From the NCBI GenBank assembly GCA_964017125.1, contig OZ024911.1, positions 41,603,339 to 41,667,338 of the forward strand: a DNA stretch of 64,000 nt. Direction: 5' to 3'. Source of the DNA: Flabesymbios commensalis (taxonomy: Eukaryota; Annelida; Polychaeta; Terebellida; Flabelligeridae). This document shows positions 1 through 11,245 of this stretch, in pieces (the first letter of the stretch is position 1; each line of letters begins with the position of its first letter). The position numbers and the translations under genes were made by a program. Under the pieces are notes generated by a model. It did not search any database. It was given only the letters and a program-made list of their open reading frames with translations, and was not told where the DNA came from.

Positions 1-81
1 TGTAACTCGTTGATCTAGTATTATATTATATGGCACAGCCAAGTCACGCTTCTTAATTATTTAGGACACGTCCGTACTATA

Positions 82-3000
82 GTCAGGGAAATCCACCGAA
101 ATAAGGTCTTTGCGAATTTTTGTATGATGCTAAGCCACCCATCCAGATGTCTCAAGGACATCCCAAGTAACAAAAAAAAAACAGGTTGGCAGTCTGAAAT
201 ATGTGTGTGTGTGGGGGGGGGGGGGGGGGGGTGGGTGGTGAGGTATATAAGAAAATTATAGCATTTTACTTGGCTGACTTTGGGATAGAGCATTAAAAAC
301 ATCCAGATGATATTTTTACACATTTTTGGAAACAGTAATACCACATTTTGTCATTGAATATATTCAGGACGAAACATAGGCGAAGTTATGATTTTTTTCA
401 GAAACAAACCCCACCCTTAGAGCACTGAAAGTCAATATTTCCAATATTGGTATATCGGTCATCTGGTTCATATCATATCAAGTTAGAAATACCCTACCTT
501 GTTGCATGAAGGACTTATGAGGTCAAAACAACGGTAATTGGGGTGCACTCACAAGTAACATTTCCTAATTTTTGTAGCTATAAGCAACTTTGATACCACT
601 CTTCCCATATTTTGTCGTTGAAGACATTCAGGACGAAACATACGTGACGTTTTGATTTTTTTAAACGCACCCTTAGAGCGCTGAATTTCAATATTTCACA
701 AAAAAAATAACACAGCTCGAGCACTGGTCGAACGTGTTTTAAAGACATTATTCACCACCAGGTGGCATACAAATTTGTCTTTGTCAGTTATGTATTGTAG
801 AACGTGTGGGACCATATGCTGATATGCTTAGATTGTTGGCAATATTTCAGTTATTTTATTAGAAGGGGTGCCAATTGCAACAGATGCAGATCTGTCCTAC
901 TGATAGGTTTGAGCAAGGAATCTAGATTCCTTGGTTTGAATGGGCATTATGAGGCTCGTTGATGTCAATACAATATGATGACTTGCTGGCAATCGACAAA
1001 AGACAAATTGTTGGGTAATATGCCTGTAAAGGGAAGGCTAGATGTGAAGTTATTATATGACCTGTTCATAACAAACACATCAAAATGAGTTAATGTGGTC
1101 TTTGGCATTGTCATTTTACTGCATTGTTATCTGTGTCTTGGAATACTAAATGATCAATAAATAATTATAGACTTATAAATAATTATATACAACTCACAAG
1201 CCAAACAACTGATATTTTGAAGTGTTGTGTAATATTTCGGATAATGTTTTGTTACTTTAAAAAATATATACTCATACTAAATAGTATATGAATAAATTTG
1301 ATCATACTAGCAAATTCGATTTTATGAGGTATTTATATAATTTGTTCTAGCTATACATAAATGTACTTGCTAGCATTTTCAAAATCTATGATACTGTGAA
1401 CACATTATGGAAACATCCAGTGAGCTATCAGCTTAGAAAGTCTGTTAAATTTGAGAAGTCCTTCCCCATCAACATCAAATAGCTAGGGACAACAATCACT
1501 GACTTTTCCTAATGTTAAAGTGTCAAGACGTTGTTCGTGTGAACCTTCTAAAGCAACATTAATTGGCATAGAGTAAAAGAACCATAAAACAACTATTGCT
1601 CTTAGACATCATATTCACAAGAGACTAAAGCCACATAGGGGCCTACTGATAAAGTCAAAAAAGGTGAGATCTGATGACATCATAATGGCTTTAAGACATA
1701 CACCAGTAAAACATATTTATATCAGAAGAGGTATAATTCACCTATACATGGAGGAAACGGTACTAGATTAGCCCACACACCCCACCCCCACATCCCCCCA
1801 TCCTATTTCCTTTTATAGTTACACCACTGTTCTCTTGAAGGCTCAGTCCTATACTATACTGATAAATATTTAACGTAGTTAGGAAAGTACCCCTTCTTGA
1901 CTTTTGACTTCATACACCCTCAGGGTGACAGGTCATGGTTTCCCATTCTCAGACACATAGGTATATCAAATGTATGCTGCGGCAAATCCAACAAACACAA
2001 GATACAATGCGTATATCCGTACAACTACACATGGAACGGTAATATTACGTCTTAGTGAACAGTGAAGATATTGTAACACCCCAGCAGCTGATGACCTCTT
2101 AAGTTAAATTTATACATGAAACTTTAAAATATCATGCCAATGCTGTTTAACTGTAGGTTATTTTAAATAGTTCTCAAGCATATTTTATTTAACCTGTGCT
2201 GTCAATAAATATCTATCTATCTATCTATATCATCAAAAATATCTTAACTTCAGATAGGTTTCGTCCTGATTGTATTTAATTACAAAATGTGACAACATTG
2301 GTATTAAAGCTGTTTATTACTATAAAAATGTAACCAGTGAGATTACCTCGTCCGGCCTTTTGACCTCATAAGTCCTTCGTGCAACAAAGTAGCTTTTTTA
2401 TAATTTGATAAAGTCGTACCAAATGACAGATGTATCAACTGATGTTGGCAAACATTAGAATGCTCATAATCATACAAATGTACAGGAAACGGAAACGTTA
2501 CATAGGCCTACTACTAACTGTGTTAAGTTTTTTTTTTAATATTGACTTTCAGCGCTCTAAGAGTGAGTTTACGCTTGACGAAAAAATCTAAACTTCCCAT
2601 ATGTTTCATCCTGAATATATTCCAAGAACAAATGTGGCTAGAGTGGTATTAAAATTGTTTATAACTATAACAAAATTATGTTATGACAAGAAGTCGACAA
2701 AATGTAACTAGTGAGAGTACCCCATCCCCTCATTTGACCTCATAATTCATTCATACAACAATGTGGGATTATTCTAATTTGACATAGTGGTACCAGATGA
2801 CCGATGTACCAAATGAAGTCAACAGACATTAGCATTATCATAATCATACAAATGTACAGGAAACGGCAAAATTATATTCTACGAATTATGTTTTTTTTAT
2901 ATTGACTTTCAGCGCTCTAAGGGTTGAATAACGTTCTGTGAAAAAAATCGAAACTATAATAATTTGTCATCCTATCTTTAATGAAAGATCAATAGGATCG

Positions 3001-3582
3001 ACATGGATTTAAAAATAGTTAATTGTGGTTTGGGTTTTTAATAACATGTGGTTACAAATGTACAGTCTTTGGGGCTCAAGGGTACCATTGAATATTCCTC
3101 AGTTTAAGTACTTATGCTGCCTCTGCAAACTTTTACACCCACCCTAACTATGTTCTGGAGATGTTTCTCTAACACCGCTACCACTTTTTGTGTCAAGCAA
3201 GCTAAAAAACTAGCAGCCTTTTGAAACTTGGCTCCCAGACTATATATGCTCCACCATTTTGTCCCACACGATATTTCATTTATTACTAGTGTTCATAAAT
3301 TAACAAGGTGATAACAACTGCAATAGTTGTATTTTATGTTTTGTATCATATGATAGCATTACAGCTGCAAAAACGTGTCAAAAATATCCTCTGGATATTT
3401 TTTTAATGCTTATTCCCAAAGTCAGCCAATCAAAATGGTATAGTGTTTTTATTATACCCCCCCCCCGCATATTTCAGACTGCCAACATGTTTTTAATTGT
3501 TACTTGGGATACCCTTGAGACATCTGGGTGGATGACTTAGCATCATACAAAAATTCCCACGGGATTGAATAAGCTCCTCGAC
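82..3582. mobile_element. Large inverted-repeat (foldback-type) DNA element, non-autonomous
   Basis: Positions 114-345 return as reverse complement at about 3365-3556 (shared stretches GAATTTTTGTATGATGCTAAG-like, then a run around CAGTCTGAAATATG). Inside the ends, modules of 100-200 bp recur: forward at 340-530 and 597-700, inverted at 2230-2430, 2540-2790 and 2885-2990, each with a 'cttagagcgctgaa'-like stretch and a 'ttcaggacgaaacat'-like stretch. I see no transposase frame. A weaker outward match gives possible ends TA-GTCAGGG at 80-88 and CTCGAC-TA at 3577-3584; the inner repeat is certain, the exact ends are not. The interior 720-2200 holds nothing I recognise. Confidence 0.55.
191..231. 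repeat. GT and poly-G simple repeat
   Basis: A short GT run followed by more than 20 consecutive G, inside the left inverted repeat of the element above. The mirrored position in the right arm (3460-3470) has only a short C run, so the homopolymer has expanded on one side or is poorly sequenced. Confidence 0.8.
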
Positions 3583-3589
3583 TACTACT

Positions 3590-4460
3590 GGTAACTATGT
3601 AATCAACCCGTTAAATCTCAACATTTTTTTTTTTATAATTGTGTATAAGAATGAGCATATCGTTTGTATTAAAGCAGGAAAACATTTTTTTCGCAATTGT
3701 TTATTTTTCCGACCGAATATGTTCAACAAACACGATCCATAGACATACAACCTTATATTGCAATACTACTCACACTATTTTTCAATTGACTTTCTTTCTA
3801 TTATCATTTTTCCAAAGTTTCTCAGGAAATATTTCCTTCAACTTTAATGTATGGTACACCTTTCTTTCTATATATAATCTCCCCCTTTTTTTGTGAATCA
3901 CCACCTTTCGACCTCACCCTAAATTCAGCTACACAAAGACAATTGAAAAATACTTATCACAACACATATATATATGTACGTATATAATATATAACAGGGT
4001 TAGTTATGTTCAATAACATGGAAAATACGCTTGGAATAGAGCTTATCCTGATACATTTAAATGAAAAGGGAATTTTGAAGGTATGCGTAAAAACTGCCTA
4101 AGAGAAAGCTTAAATGTTATAAAGTCTATGTTGTTGAAACTAAAAATATTATGTTAGAAGCTCCATTATTTACACATAAATCCATAGAGATAAATACATT
4201 TTTATATGGGTAATTTTGCAGGACAAAACCGCAAATCATTTGGAGCTGAGAATGTTATGTTTTATTGCACAGATCTTTAAGTACCGTTTGGGTCTTGACA
4301 AAAAAGTGTACCTTGGTGATATCAAAATATGACGCAATCATTGTATGTTTGCAATCAGGTGCATATATACCTTCGCTAGACCTTGGCCGGCACAGTACCA
4401 ATTTCTTTAGCTTTTAAATATTTACATTTCACAAAGAGGAGGACATACTGTCATTAATTT
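3590..4460. other. AT-rich intergenic sequence
   Basis: No frame with protein-like composition and no RNA gene seen. It contains a short TA-rich run (3960-3995). It lies downstream of the receptor gene, whose transcript should end near its upper edge. Confidence 0.6.
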
Positions 4461-4467
4461 GCCTTGG

Positions 4468-4473
4468 TTTATT
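4468..4473 (-). terminator. Candidate polyadenylation signal of the receptor gene
   Basis: AATAAA on the minus strand, about 160 bases past the stop codon of the receptor gene. It is the first clear canonical hexamer after the stop. Inference only; AT-rich DNA yields chance hexamers. Confidence 0.4.
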
Positions 4474-4633
4474 TTTATATCACGTATGAGCGGACACTTT
4501 CCTATTTGATGTTATTATTTAACTCAGTCTGTCAATTTTAGCATATCGGTGAACGATGTGGCATCAAACTCGATATATCAACTCATACTATCACTTTCTG
4601 TCAGTAAAAAGTAGTTTTATACCGAAATGTATG

Positions 4634-7600
4634 TTATTTATGACCTAAGAAAAACACAGATGAGCAGACTAGGTTTACAGGCAATGCAAACAAAAACAAA
4701 TATCGACAATATGATGCGTAGTTTACCGATGAAAACGAAATAACTAACAAGATTAATAAACACAATCTAAATGGTAATTCAAGTAGTATGGGCGAAGCTA
4801 CTTTAAAAATAATCAAACTTTTGTTGACTGACTTGGTTTTATTTGTTTGTCCCATATTCAATGTCTCTTTAGATTTATCCATAACCATAAATATTTTCAT
4901 AATGGGAAAAATACTCATAGTGGCAAAAAAAAAATCTATACAACATGTCATTTTCATGAGAATATGTGGTGGGTCAGTTACTCCACACATTCCTATTGAG
5001 CATATGGAATCACATATATAACCAAATTTTGTTTCTTCAGTAAAAGTTGGAAAATATGTGCTTAAAATAGCCAACCAAATAACAGATAACACCGGAACAG
5101 TTCTTCTCAACCATAAACACTGATGTTTAAATGGATATATAATCTGTAGTGCTAAAATAAGAACTAACCCGCCTTTAAATACCACTAAGGATTCAAGAGA
5201 TGTAAAAAGAAGAATATTTAGAATAATACATGTCACACTTTGTGTCCAGTAAAATAGATTTACCTGCGAAATATCTGCGATAGCAAGACTCACTAGATAC
5301 AATGAAATTAGGAGAAGAGAAATGGAATGATTGATCCAAGTAATTAAGTAATACTGTTTCTTGCTATTCACATGCTTTTTAACCAGAGACAAATCTCTGA
5401 TGCGTTTAATCAGAATAAACACTGCTGATAATGTGGCAATGATGCATGTAAAGTAAAATATTATTGTTGATACAAGAGTGTGTAATAAACCAAAACATAC
5501 CATAATGTGTCCAGAATGAGATAAACATCTTATTGATTTTACCATACAACATATGATTGAGTCTGATACTATAATCGTGATTTGTTCACGCAAAGTCGAA
5601 GGCAATTTAATTTTTAAATCCGAGTAAACAGTTATTCTTTGAATATTAATCCACTGTAGATTAGACATCAATCTAAAACTGCTTATCGCAATTTCCCTCA
5701 ATGGATTTCCTTTCAATATTAATACCACTAATTTAGTCAAGAATAAGTGTATACCAAAGTTTATAACATACAAACGATTGGAAGATAGTTCTAAAGAGAC
5801 CAGGTTTTTAAATATATTGGCTTTGAGAAAATGTATCGTTATGATATAGTTGCTTTGAAAGTCTGCAATAATAATATAAGTATTAACCATTGATTCATTT
5901 TCAATCAAAAATATTTTTTCGATATTACAAAATGAAACATTTAGATAAACTAAACCATGAGAACGAAGCTGGTGGACAGATAATTCTCTTTGAATACCTT
6001 TCAATATTATTCCCTTGAAATGATCTATTGCATTAGTTAATATAACTTCAAGGGAATTATTCAATACACAAGAAACAGAATAGCCAGTACAGTCACAGTT
6101 TCTAGGACATGTAAGACAGTCTGCCTCGTCGTCCATAGAATATACACAGTCAATATGGTTGTCACATAATTCCTTTTTACTGACACACCGCATTTCTCCA
6201 CGACATTTTAATAACCCAGGGCAAGATGTTATAGGACACGATATTTCATCATCGCCTTCTGCACAATCGTTTTGCCCATCACAAACTGAAGACATGTAAA
6301 TACAATAATATTTATTACATTTAAACATTTCCGGACAAGCAATATTTTGACAAACAAGTTGTGGCATGTCAGGAAATGGTTGTTTGCTGAGATAACTGAC
6401 TTTACATAATGTGGAAACTCTAGAGAGTTCTCCTTTCACTTTATACCGTGATGGGGTATAGTTACCATGATGATTGATGGTATCGAGATTGTTTGAGCAC
6501 CTCGCCATCTCCTTAAAATATGCAGCATCAATAGGATTGTCCAATATGCTGCGATCATCAATTGGACGTATGCGATGGTTATCGGGTATTAATGATGCTA
6601 AATGTATATTGTTCAATGTATGCTGATAGCAAACTATTTCCTCTTGCCTAAATATAGCGTTAAAATAGATTCCGTCACATACCGCATGAATCGGTATTTG
6701 ACACATCTCTTTGACTGTGTAAGAATCACCCAAAATGCAAGGAATATTCACAAAGTGATTTGATGTGTTATTAGTTTTTGCATCAGTGCAGTTATCCTCA
6801 TCACTATTATCAAAGCAATCATATACAAAATCACACTCATAGATTGACAATATACATGTCTTATCCTTACATGTAAAGTGATTTGGCTGACACTGGCTAT
6901 TATACAGCTCACTAGGTTTTTCACATATAACATCTGTCACTTCCACAGGTTCAGTGCAGTACCGACATTTCACACCCCAACCTCTTAGTGTTGATGTTTC
7001 AGGCTCTGAGCTAACTGCTGTACTTAATGAAGATAATTTGAGCACGCTGCATTTTCCTTTCAAGTCAACAAAAAAGGTTGAGCCGTAAATGTTTGCAAGT
7101 TTTATTATTATATCGGCTAAATGACTGTGAGGAGAGTGTCTTGAAAGTGGTGCGCCGAATAGCATGCGATATAGTTTTTCTCTGGGAACATTTTTTACAA
7201 CGGTTCCCAACGCGTTAATAATTATTTTCAAAAAGCTGTTCTCAGTGTAGCCTTTGTCAGAATACATATTAGATACCTCCACTGTAAAAATTGAGGCATT
7301 TTCTGCTCTACACATAGATTTAGCATCGTAGTATGAAAGTTCACGTGTTTCAGGGATCAACAGGAAACATTGATCAGATCCATCCAGCATGAACCATTCT
7401 GAAGCACACATCTTATAAGATACGAGCGATACAATTAGTGCTTTCTTTGAGCGACGTTCTATTACTTTTCTACTCTGACAAACATATGATATGTTATATA
7501 GAGTATCACATGATATAGTTATCCACGGATTATGAGATAAATAATCAACAAATGCTGCTGTGCAATTTTTTGAATGTGACATTTCTGGCTGCTGAACATT

Positions 7601-7747
7601 GAATTTTATGTCAAAATTACTGACAGTTTTCTGATAATAACCATTATTAAAAGTGTGTGTTGTAAGATTGATCAAGCTGGTTTTAGTAGGATCGTACCAT
7701 AGTGTACGCTGTATCGGTGATCTGTCCATCCAATGAGAAAAATGACC
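4634..7747 (-). CDS. Receptor exon 3: rest of lectin A, lectin B, LDL-A, LRR and 7TM
   Basis: One 3.1 kb exon for residues 765-1801. Lectin A finishes with NPWITISCD and SYVC. Lectin B runs from CASEW (878) to VICEK (1039). The three LDL-A repeats keep the calcium cage, for example CDFVYDCFDNSDEDNC, CDGQNDCAEGDDEISC and CDNHIDCVYSMDDEADC. A 150-residue insert of unknown fold separates repeats 1 and 2. CPRNCDC is the LRR N-cap; LVSLELSSNRL is a clear LRR. Helices lie at about 1511-1545, 1563-1591, 1600-1635, 1646-1666, 1699-1719, 1740-1770 and 1775-1798. The helix 3 cysteine (YWTQSVTC) and extracellular-loop cysteines are present. The E/DRY position reads ILA (1628-1630) and the NPxxY position reads SSVFF (1793-1797). 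The protein stops three residues after helix 7, so it has no cytoplasmic tail. Confidence 0.88.
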   Translation of the reverse strand, partial: GHFSHWMDRSPIQRTLWYDPTKTSLINLTTHTFNNGYYQKTVSNFDIKFNVQQPEMSHSKNCTAAFVDYLSHNPWITISCDTLYNISYVCQSRKVIERRSKKALIVSLVSYKMCASEWFMLDGSDQCFLLIPETRELSYYDAKSMCRAENASIFTVEVSNMYSDKGYTENSFLKIIINALGTVVKNVPREKLYRMLFGAPLSRHSPHSHLADIIIKLANIYGSTFFVDLKGKCSVLKLSSLSTAVSSEPETSTLRGWGVKCRYCTEPVEVTDVICEKPSELYNSQCQPNHFTCKDKTCILSIYECDFVYDCFDNSDEDNCTDAKTNNTSNHFVNIPCILGDSYTVKEMCQIPIHAVCDGIYFNAIFRQEEIVCYQHTLNNIHLASLIPDNHRIRPIDDRSILDNPIDAAYFKEMARCSNNLDTINHHGNYTPSRYKVKGELSRVSTLCKVSYLSKQPFPDMPQLVCQNIACPEMFKCNKYYCIYMSSVCDGQNDCAEGDDEISCPITSCPGLLKCRGEMRCVSKKELCDNHIDCVYSMDDEADCLTCPRNCDCTGYSVSCVLNNSLEVILTNAIDHFKGIILKGIQRELSVHQLRSHGLVYLNVSFCNIEKIFLIENESMVNTYIIIADFQSNYIITIHFLKANIFKNLVSLELSSNRLYVINFGIHLFLTKLVVLILKGNPLREIAISSFRLMSNLQWINIQRITVYSDLKIKLPSTLREQITIIVSDSIICCMVKSIRCLSHSGHIMVCFGLLHTLVSTIIFYFTCIIATLSAVFILIKRIRDLSLVKKHVNSKKQYYLITWINHSISLLLISLYLVSLAIADISQVNLFYWTQSVTCIILNILLFTSLESLVVFKGGLVLILALQIIYPFKHQCLWLRRTVPVLSVIWLAILSTYFPTFTEETKFGYICDSICSIGMCGVTDPPHILMKMTCCIDFFFATMSIFPIMKIFMVMDKSKETLNMGQTNKTKSVNKSLIIFKVASPILLELPFRLCLLILLVISFSSVNYASYCRYLFLFALPVNLVCSSVFFLGHK

Positions 7748-10700
7748 CTGCAAATATAACTAACAAATTGATTAGGTAAGATAACAAAATTAATTTACTA
7801 GAGACATCCACTTTTAGGAACCTTGCTACAATTTTTGAGAAATACAAAACATGTCAGTTAACTTTATGAGATTTGTTATTGATAATTATTACATTGGCAC
7901 GATTAGAAATTAAATTATGGGACAGTAATGTCATGCAAATACTTTATACTTTATCTCAGTTTCAATATTATATCATAGTAGTACATTTTTTAGCATGCTT
8001 GAGTAATTGGATGGTTGCTAGTGGTAGTAATTTCAGCCCCCACTTGGGGAGGGGCATTATACTAGTGCTTCCACACCATGCCGTATATCATGCAACAGAC
8101 GAAATATATACCTAATGATAATAATGATCTATTCCGTCTGTTGCATACTGTATGGCACGGTGTGGAAGAATAGAAACCTAATGATTTGAGATCAATTCCG
8201 TCTGTAGTATGCTCCACGGCATGGTGTGGAAGCACTAGTCTACAGAGATTATCCAAGGGAAGCTGCAGCCTCCACATCTCTGGCTATAATATTCAGGCAG
8301 ATTACCAGCGCATCAACCTGGTTCCCCTGCTCAACAGCGGTGCCAACGCAGTTCTTGCATCAGTGTGGGCCTTCCAGGTGTTGGCTATGGTAAGACCTTT
8401 AGCTACCGACAATAGGCTATTAGACATTAGGTATCTTGGATAATTGAGGGTCACCCTCAGCTATTGTTACTTTGGGACTATCCGCACCGAGAATAGAGAA
8501 ACTGTGGTTTGTCTGGAGGTATATCCCCTGGACATGCCTAGAATTCCTTATCGGATGAGTGAAGAAAAACACTCTCGATAACCCACCTTGCTCTATCAAC
8601 CCACGCTCTCGTCATCTTCTGTACATCATGCACCTCATCAATATCAATGGATTGCACTGTTTTCATTATATTACAATGTCACTTAAATGACAATTAGAGT
8701 GAAAAGTGACGTTACGCACTATACTACTACAACTACTACTATTGAACATGGTGATATTTTTTTCTTAGATGCAAATTTTTACACAAATGACAGGTTAAAT
8801 ATGTAAAACTGACAAACATAATTGCGACAGTGGGATAAATGCAAACCTTTATGCTCTTCTTTAACCCCAAGAAGATGATTCTACCAATCAACGACGAAAT
8901 GTCCATATCAAATCCTGAATAATGATCTTTCAATAAAGTCATGTTCAAAGACTCACAATGCCGCTGGGCCTCCATCCAGCTCGATAATCTAGAATATCAG
9001 TGAAATATGTACATGCTGTATTAGTAGACAATTTTAAAATGTCGGGTTAAAAACAGTTGAATACACGAACACGAGAGAAATGATTATGTTCTTACTTTTC
9101 TGGGTGAATGATGACTTTTTGAGGCATATCCATCGCACTACTTGTATCGTCTATGTATGGTTTCTGGATAGATAAAGTTAGAGTGCATTCAAGATCACTT
9201 TCACAAGTTTTATTAGGTATCAGCATGGACACTCGAAACCCGCTGTGGTCCTCCCCCGTAAAAGTCAGATTTCCAAAATTTGCTGTGAATTCTAACACTG
9301 TTCGCCCATCTTTTTGTCTCACAAACGTACTATACTTATAGTTTCTGCATTTATTGGGACATGCTCCATATACAGCTCTGACGATGTGGCCTTTATTGAT
9401 ATCACCATTGTCTTTATAAAAAAAATCATGGTATTTACCTATACTCACGTTGTCCTTTTCCACTGGCTTGAATTTATATGCACTTGCCATACAATCCTCA
9501 GTGAAAACAGGTATATGATTAAAAGCGTTATATTGAAATTTGCCTCTACGGTTAACTGTGCACGTTGATATCTTAGCAACTACTGCAATTTGAAGTCTAG
9601 AGTTTTTACAGAGTCGTGGAACCGTCAAGTTTGTGCTGTATAAGTAATCAAATATTTTACTTGTTGGATTAGTAATGTTAGTCCATGTATGTGATATCAC
9701 TCTTTTCAAATTGAAAGGCCAGTTTTCTACAATAACTGATTTCATACTGACCATCATAATTTCGTTTGATGTAATGTTATCATATCGAGGATTACATGAA
9801 CTTAAAGTTTCCATTTGCTCAATCCTAATCTCTGTTGTTCCCAGTGGCGGAGGTCCAAGTTTTATAGCACACTTCGGCATAGAATTAATAGGAGGAGGAC
9901 AAATAAATTGTTTACAACCTTTAGGTAAATGGGATTCAAATAGGTTTCCCGGTGAGAATAATTCTATGTAAGTAGTTGGACAAGGCATGATGATAATCTC
10001 AGCTTTTAGATCACCATATGAATAACCCGAAAACGAAACAAACACCAAAATTATTTTGTTTAGGGCGCTATAAATGTTCAAATCATGCACGTTTTCACAC
10101 AATTCAAACAGCGAGATTTTAGTTAATAATACCATAAGGCCACCATATTGACAAACAAATTGGGATGAATCAATCATGTTTGGACCATGAAACTGAAATG
10201 ATTTTATTAAAATTTTTGAATAATGTCCTTTGAATTTATACATGCATGCAATGTTTACAGCATAACTTGCTTCAATTGTGATAATTGAATTTTTCAAATA
10301 TCTCTTGCAAGTTGGAAAACTGTTTTTCATTAACGAAATCTTGCTGTGGAAGCGAAAAACTGTGAAACTTTCTTGTTGGATTATTAAAAAAATACTATTA
10401 GCTGATGAACTGGCTGCAATTTGGAAATAAGTCTGAGCATGAAAATCGAATATTATATTTGATAGCCGTCCAGGTCCGTCGTGTATAATTACATTAGATT
10501 TTGTTAGATTAATAAATGGTATGAGAATTTCAAAATATTTGTTTAGAGCTGTAATCAAACAATAAGTATACTGTATATTAGATGTGTGGGACATGTATAA
10601 GGATTTGGTAACTTCAATAGATTTTGTAGATTTATCTTTTGTAAGCATATGCAGTTTCTGTATTTGCTGAATATTACGTATCCAGTTTAATTGGAAACCG

Positions 10701-11245
10701 ACATAAAATAGTTTCACGGCATATGGCTTAAGACTTGACAACGACATACGTAGATATATTCGGCTCTCTTTAATTACCAATGTCCACGGAACTCTGAATC
10801 CACAATATTCTTCACTTTTAAATTGTGACGAAATTAAAACCATACTATTTTGTGAACAACTCTCGTGCTTTGAAATAGGCAAATTAAAGTATAGTATGCT
10901 CAAATGTATATTATAGCCGTCATTCAATTGCATGCTGATTGTTTTCGTAGAGGTGGCTCGTATTTTCTCATGGATCCAAATTGATCCACAATATTCACCA
11001 TGTAACCGTCCTGTTTTGGGTTTGTCTCTTAATTGACAATTAAACAGTTTTTTCTTCACACACAGATATAAGCTTCTGTAAGTATACCGCAGAGTTGAAC
11101 CGGGTGTCTTAATCACACAGGTTTTCAAATCGTCCAATAAGAGTGATTTCAGCTGGACTTGTTTCCCCATAGATCCAGTGTAATATTGTTGAGAATTGAC
11201 TGCTATTATGAGGATGCACATAAAACAGGGAATAGCGGGATTCAT
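4634..11245 (-). CDS. Large GRL101/relaxin-receptor-like GPCR with lectin, LDL-A and LRR ectodomain (three exons)
   Basis: Predicted 1801-residue membrane receptor joined from exons 11245-9096, 8988-8847 and 7747-4634. Introns are GT-AG and the phases fit: exon 1 ends with two codon bases, exon 2 supplies the third and ends in phase 0, exon 3 starts in phase 0; the total is 5406 bases. The junctions rebuild a C-type-lectin fold, with WMEAQRHC on exon 2 and HWMDRSP at the start of exon 3. Order: signal peptide 1-18, CUB-like region, lectin-like domains about 718-855 and 878-1039, LDL-A repeats 1050-1084, 1235-1268 and 1273-1308, LRR N-cap 1311-1324, LRRs 1342-1497, seven helices 1511-1798. The start is the ATG at 11245, because it begins a hydrophobic leader and has A at -3; the frame stays open further upstream. 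LDL-A plus LRR plus 7TM is known from Lymnaea GRL101 and relaxin receptors. Ligand unknown. Confidence 0.85.
8061..8239. mobile_element. Small foldback MITE in the receptor intron
   Basis: A perfect 24-bp inverted repeat bounds it (8061-8084 and 8216-8239, beginning ACTAGTGCTTCCACACC). A third, degenerate copy of the right-end sequence sits in the middle (8151-8172), and 'TTCCGTCTGT' occurs next to each of the two right-hand copies. No target-site duplication is clear. Confidence 0.65.
8252..8640 (+). other. GC-richer exon-like stretch inside the intron, unidentified
   Basis: On the plus strand CTACAG precedes 8246 and GTAAGA follows 8390, with an open frame between (RLSKGSCSLHISGY, then LVPLLNSGANAVLASVWAF). 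The last part faintly recalls the end of CHAT-type peptidase domains (SGA..VLASLW), but this is one short stretch and may be chance. The rest to 8640 is GC-richer than its surroundings and unrecognised. It could be a fossil exon carried by a repeat. Confidence 0.2.
8847..8988 (-). CDS. Receptor exon 2: first half of C-type-lectin-like domain A
   Basis: Codes residues 718-764, LSSWMEAQRHCESLNMTLL and on to IIFLGLKKSIK. The pattern W-x2-A-x3-C-x3-N-x2-L is the helix and cysteine region found near the start of C-type-lectin domains, and FLGL fits the strand before the W-x-D segment coded by exon 3. The chosen donor is AAAG|GTTTGC at 8846, the only GT that keeps the fold and gives phase 0. Confidence 0.75.
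8989..9095 (-). other. Receptor intron 1 (107 bp)
   Basis: Donor GTAAGA after 9096; acceptor ATATTCTAG before 8988. The split codon AA|A gives Lys 717. Length is near the lower range for animal introns. Confidence 0.75.
9096..11245 (-). CDS. Receptor exon 1: leader and CUB-like ectodomain
   Basis: Codes residues 1-717. The start MNPAIPCFMCILIIAV looks like a signal peptide. The remainder is cysteine-containing and beta-rich, with many N-glycosylation sequons. Two stretches look CUB-like: around residues 86-155 (EYCGSIWI, then an aromatic-aliphatic pattern, then EEYCGF) and around 250-300 (VIIHDGPGRLSNIIF, which fits the 'DGP' turn of CUB domains). Residues 420-700 hold further Cys pairs and no domain I can name. 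It ends at a strong donor, GAAAA|GTAAGA. Domain calls here are weaker than in exon 3. Confidence 0.75.

Larger units (their letters stand above)
7748..8846 (-). other. Receptor intron 2 (1.1 kb)
   Basis: Phase 0; donor GTTTGC at 8846, acceptor TATTTGCAG ending at 7748. It holds a foldback MITE at 8061-8239 and a GC-richer, exon-like stretch of opposite sense at 8252-8640. Confidence 0.7.
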
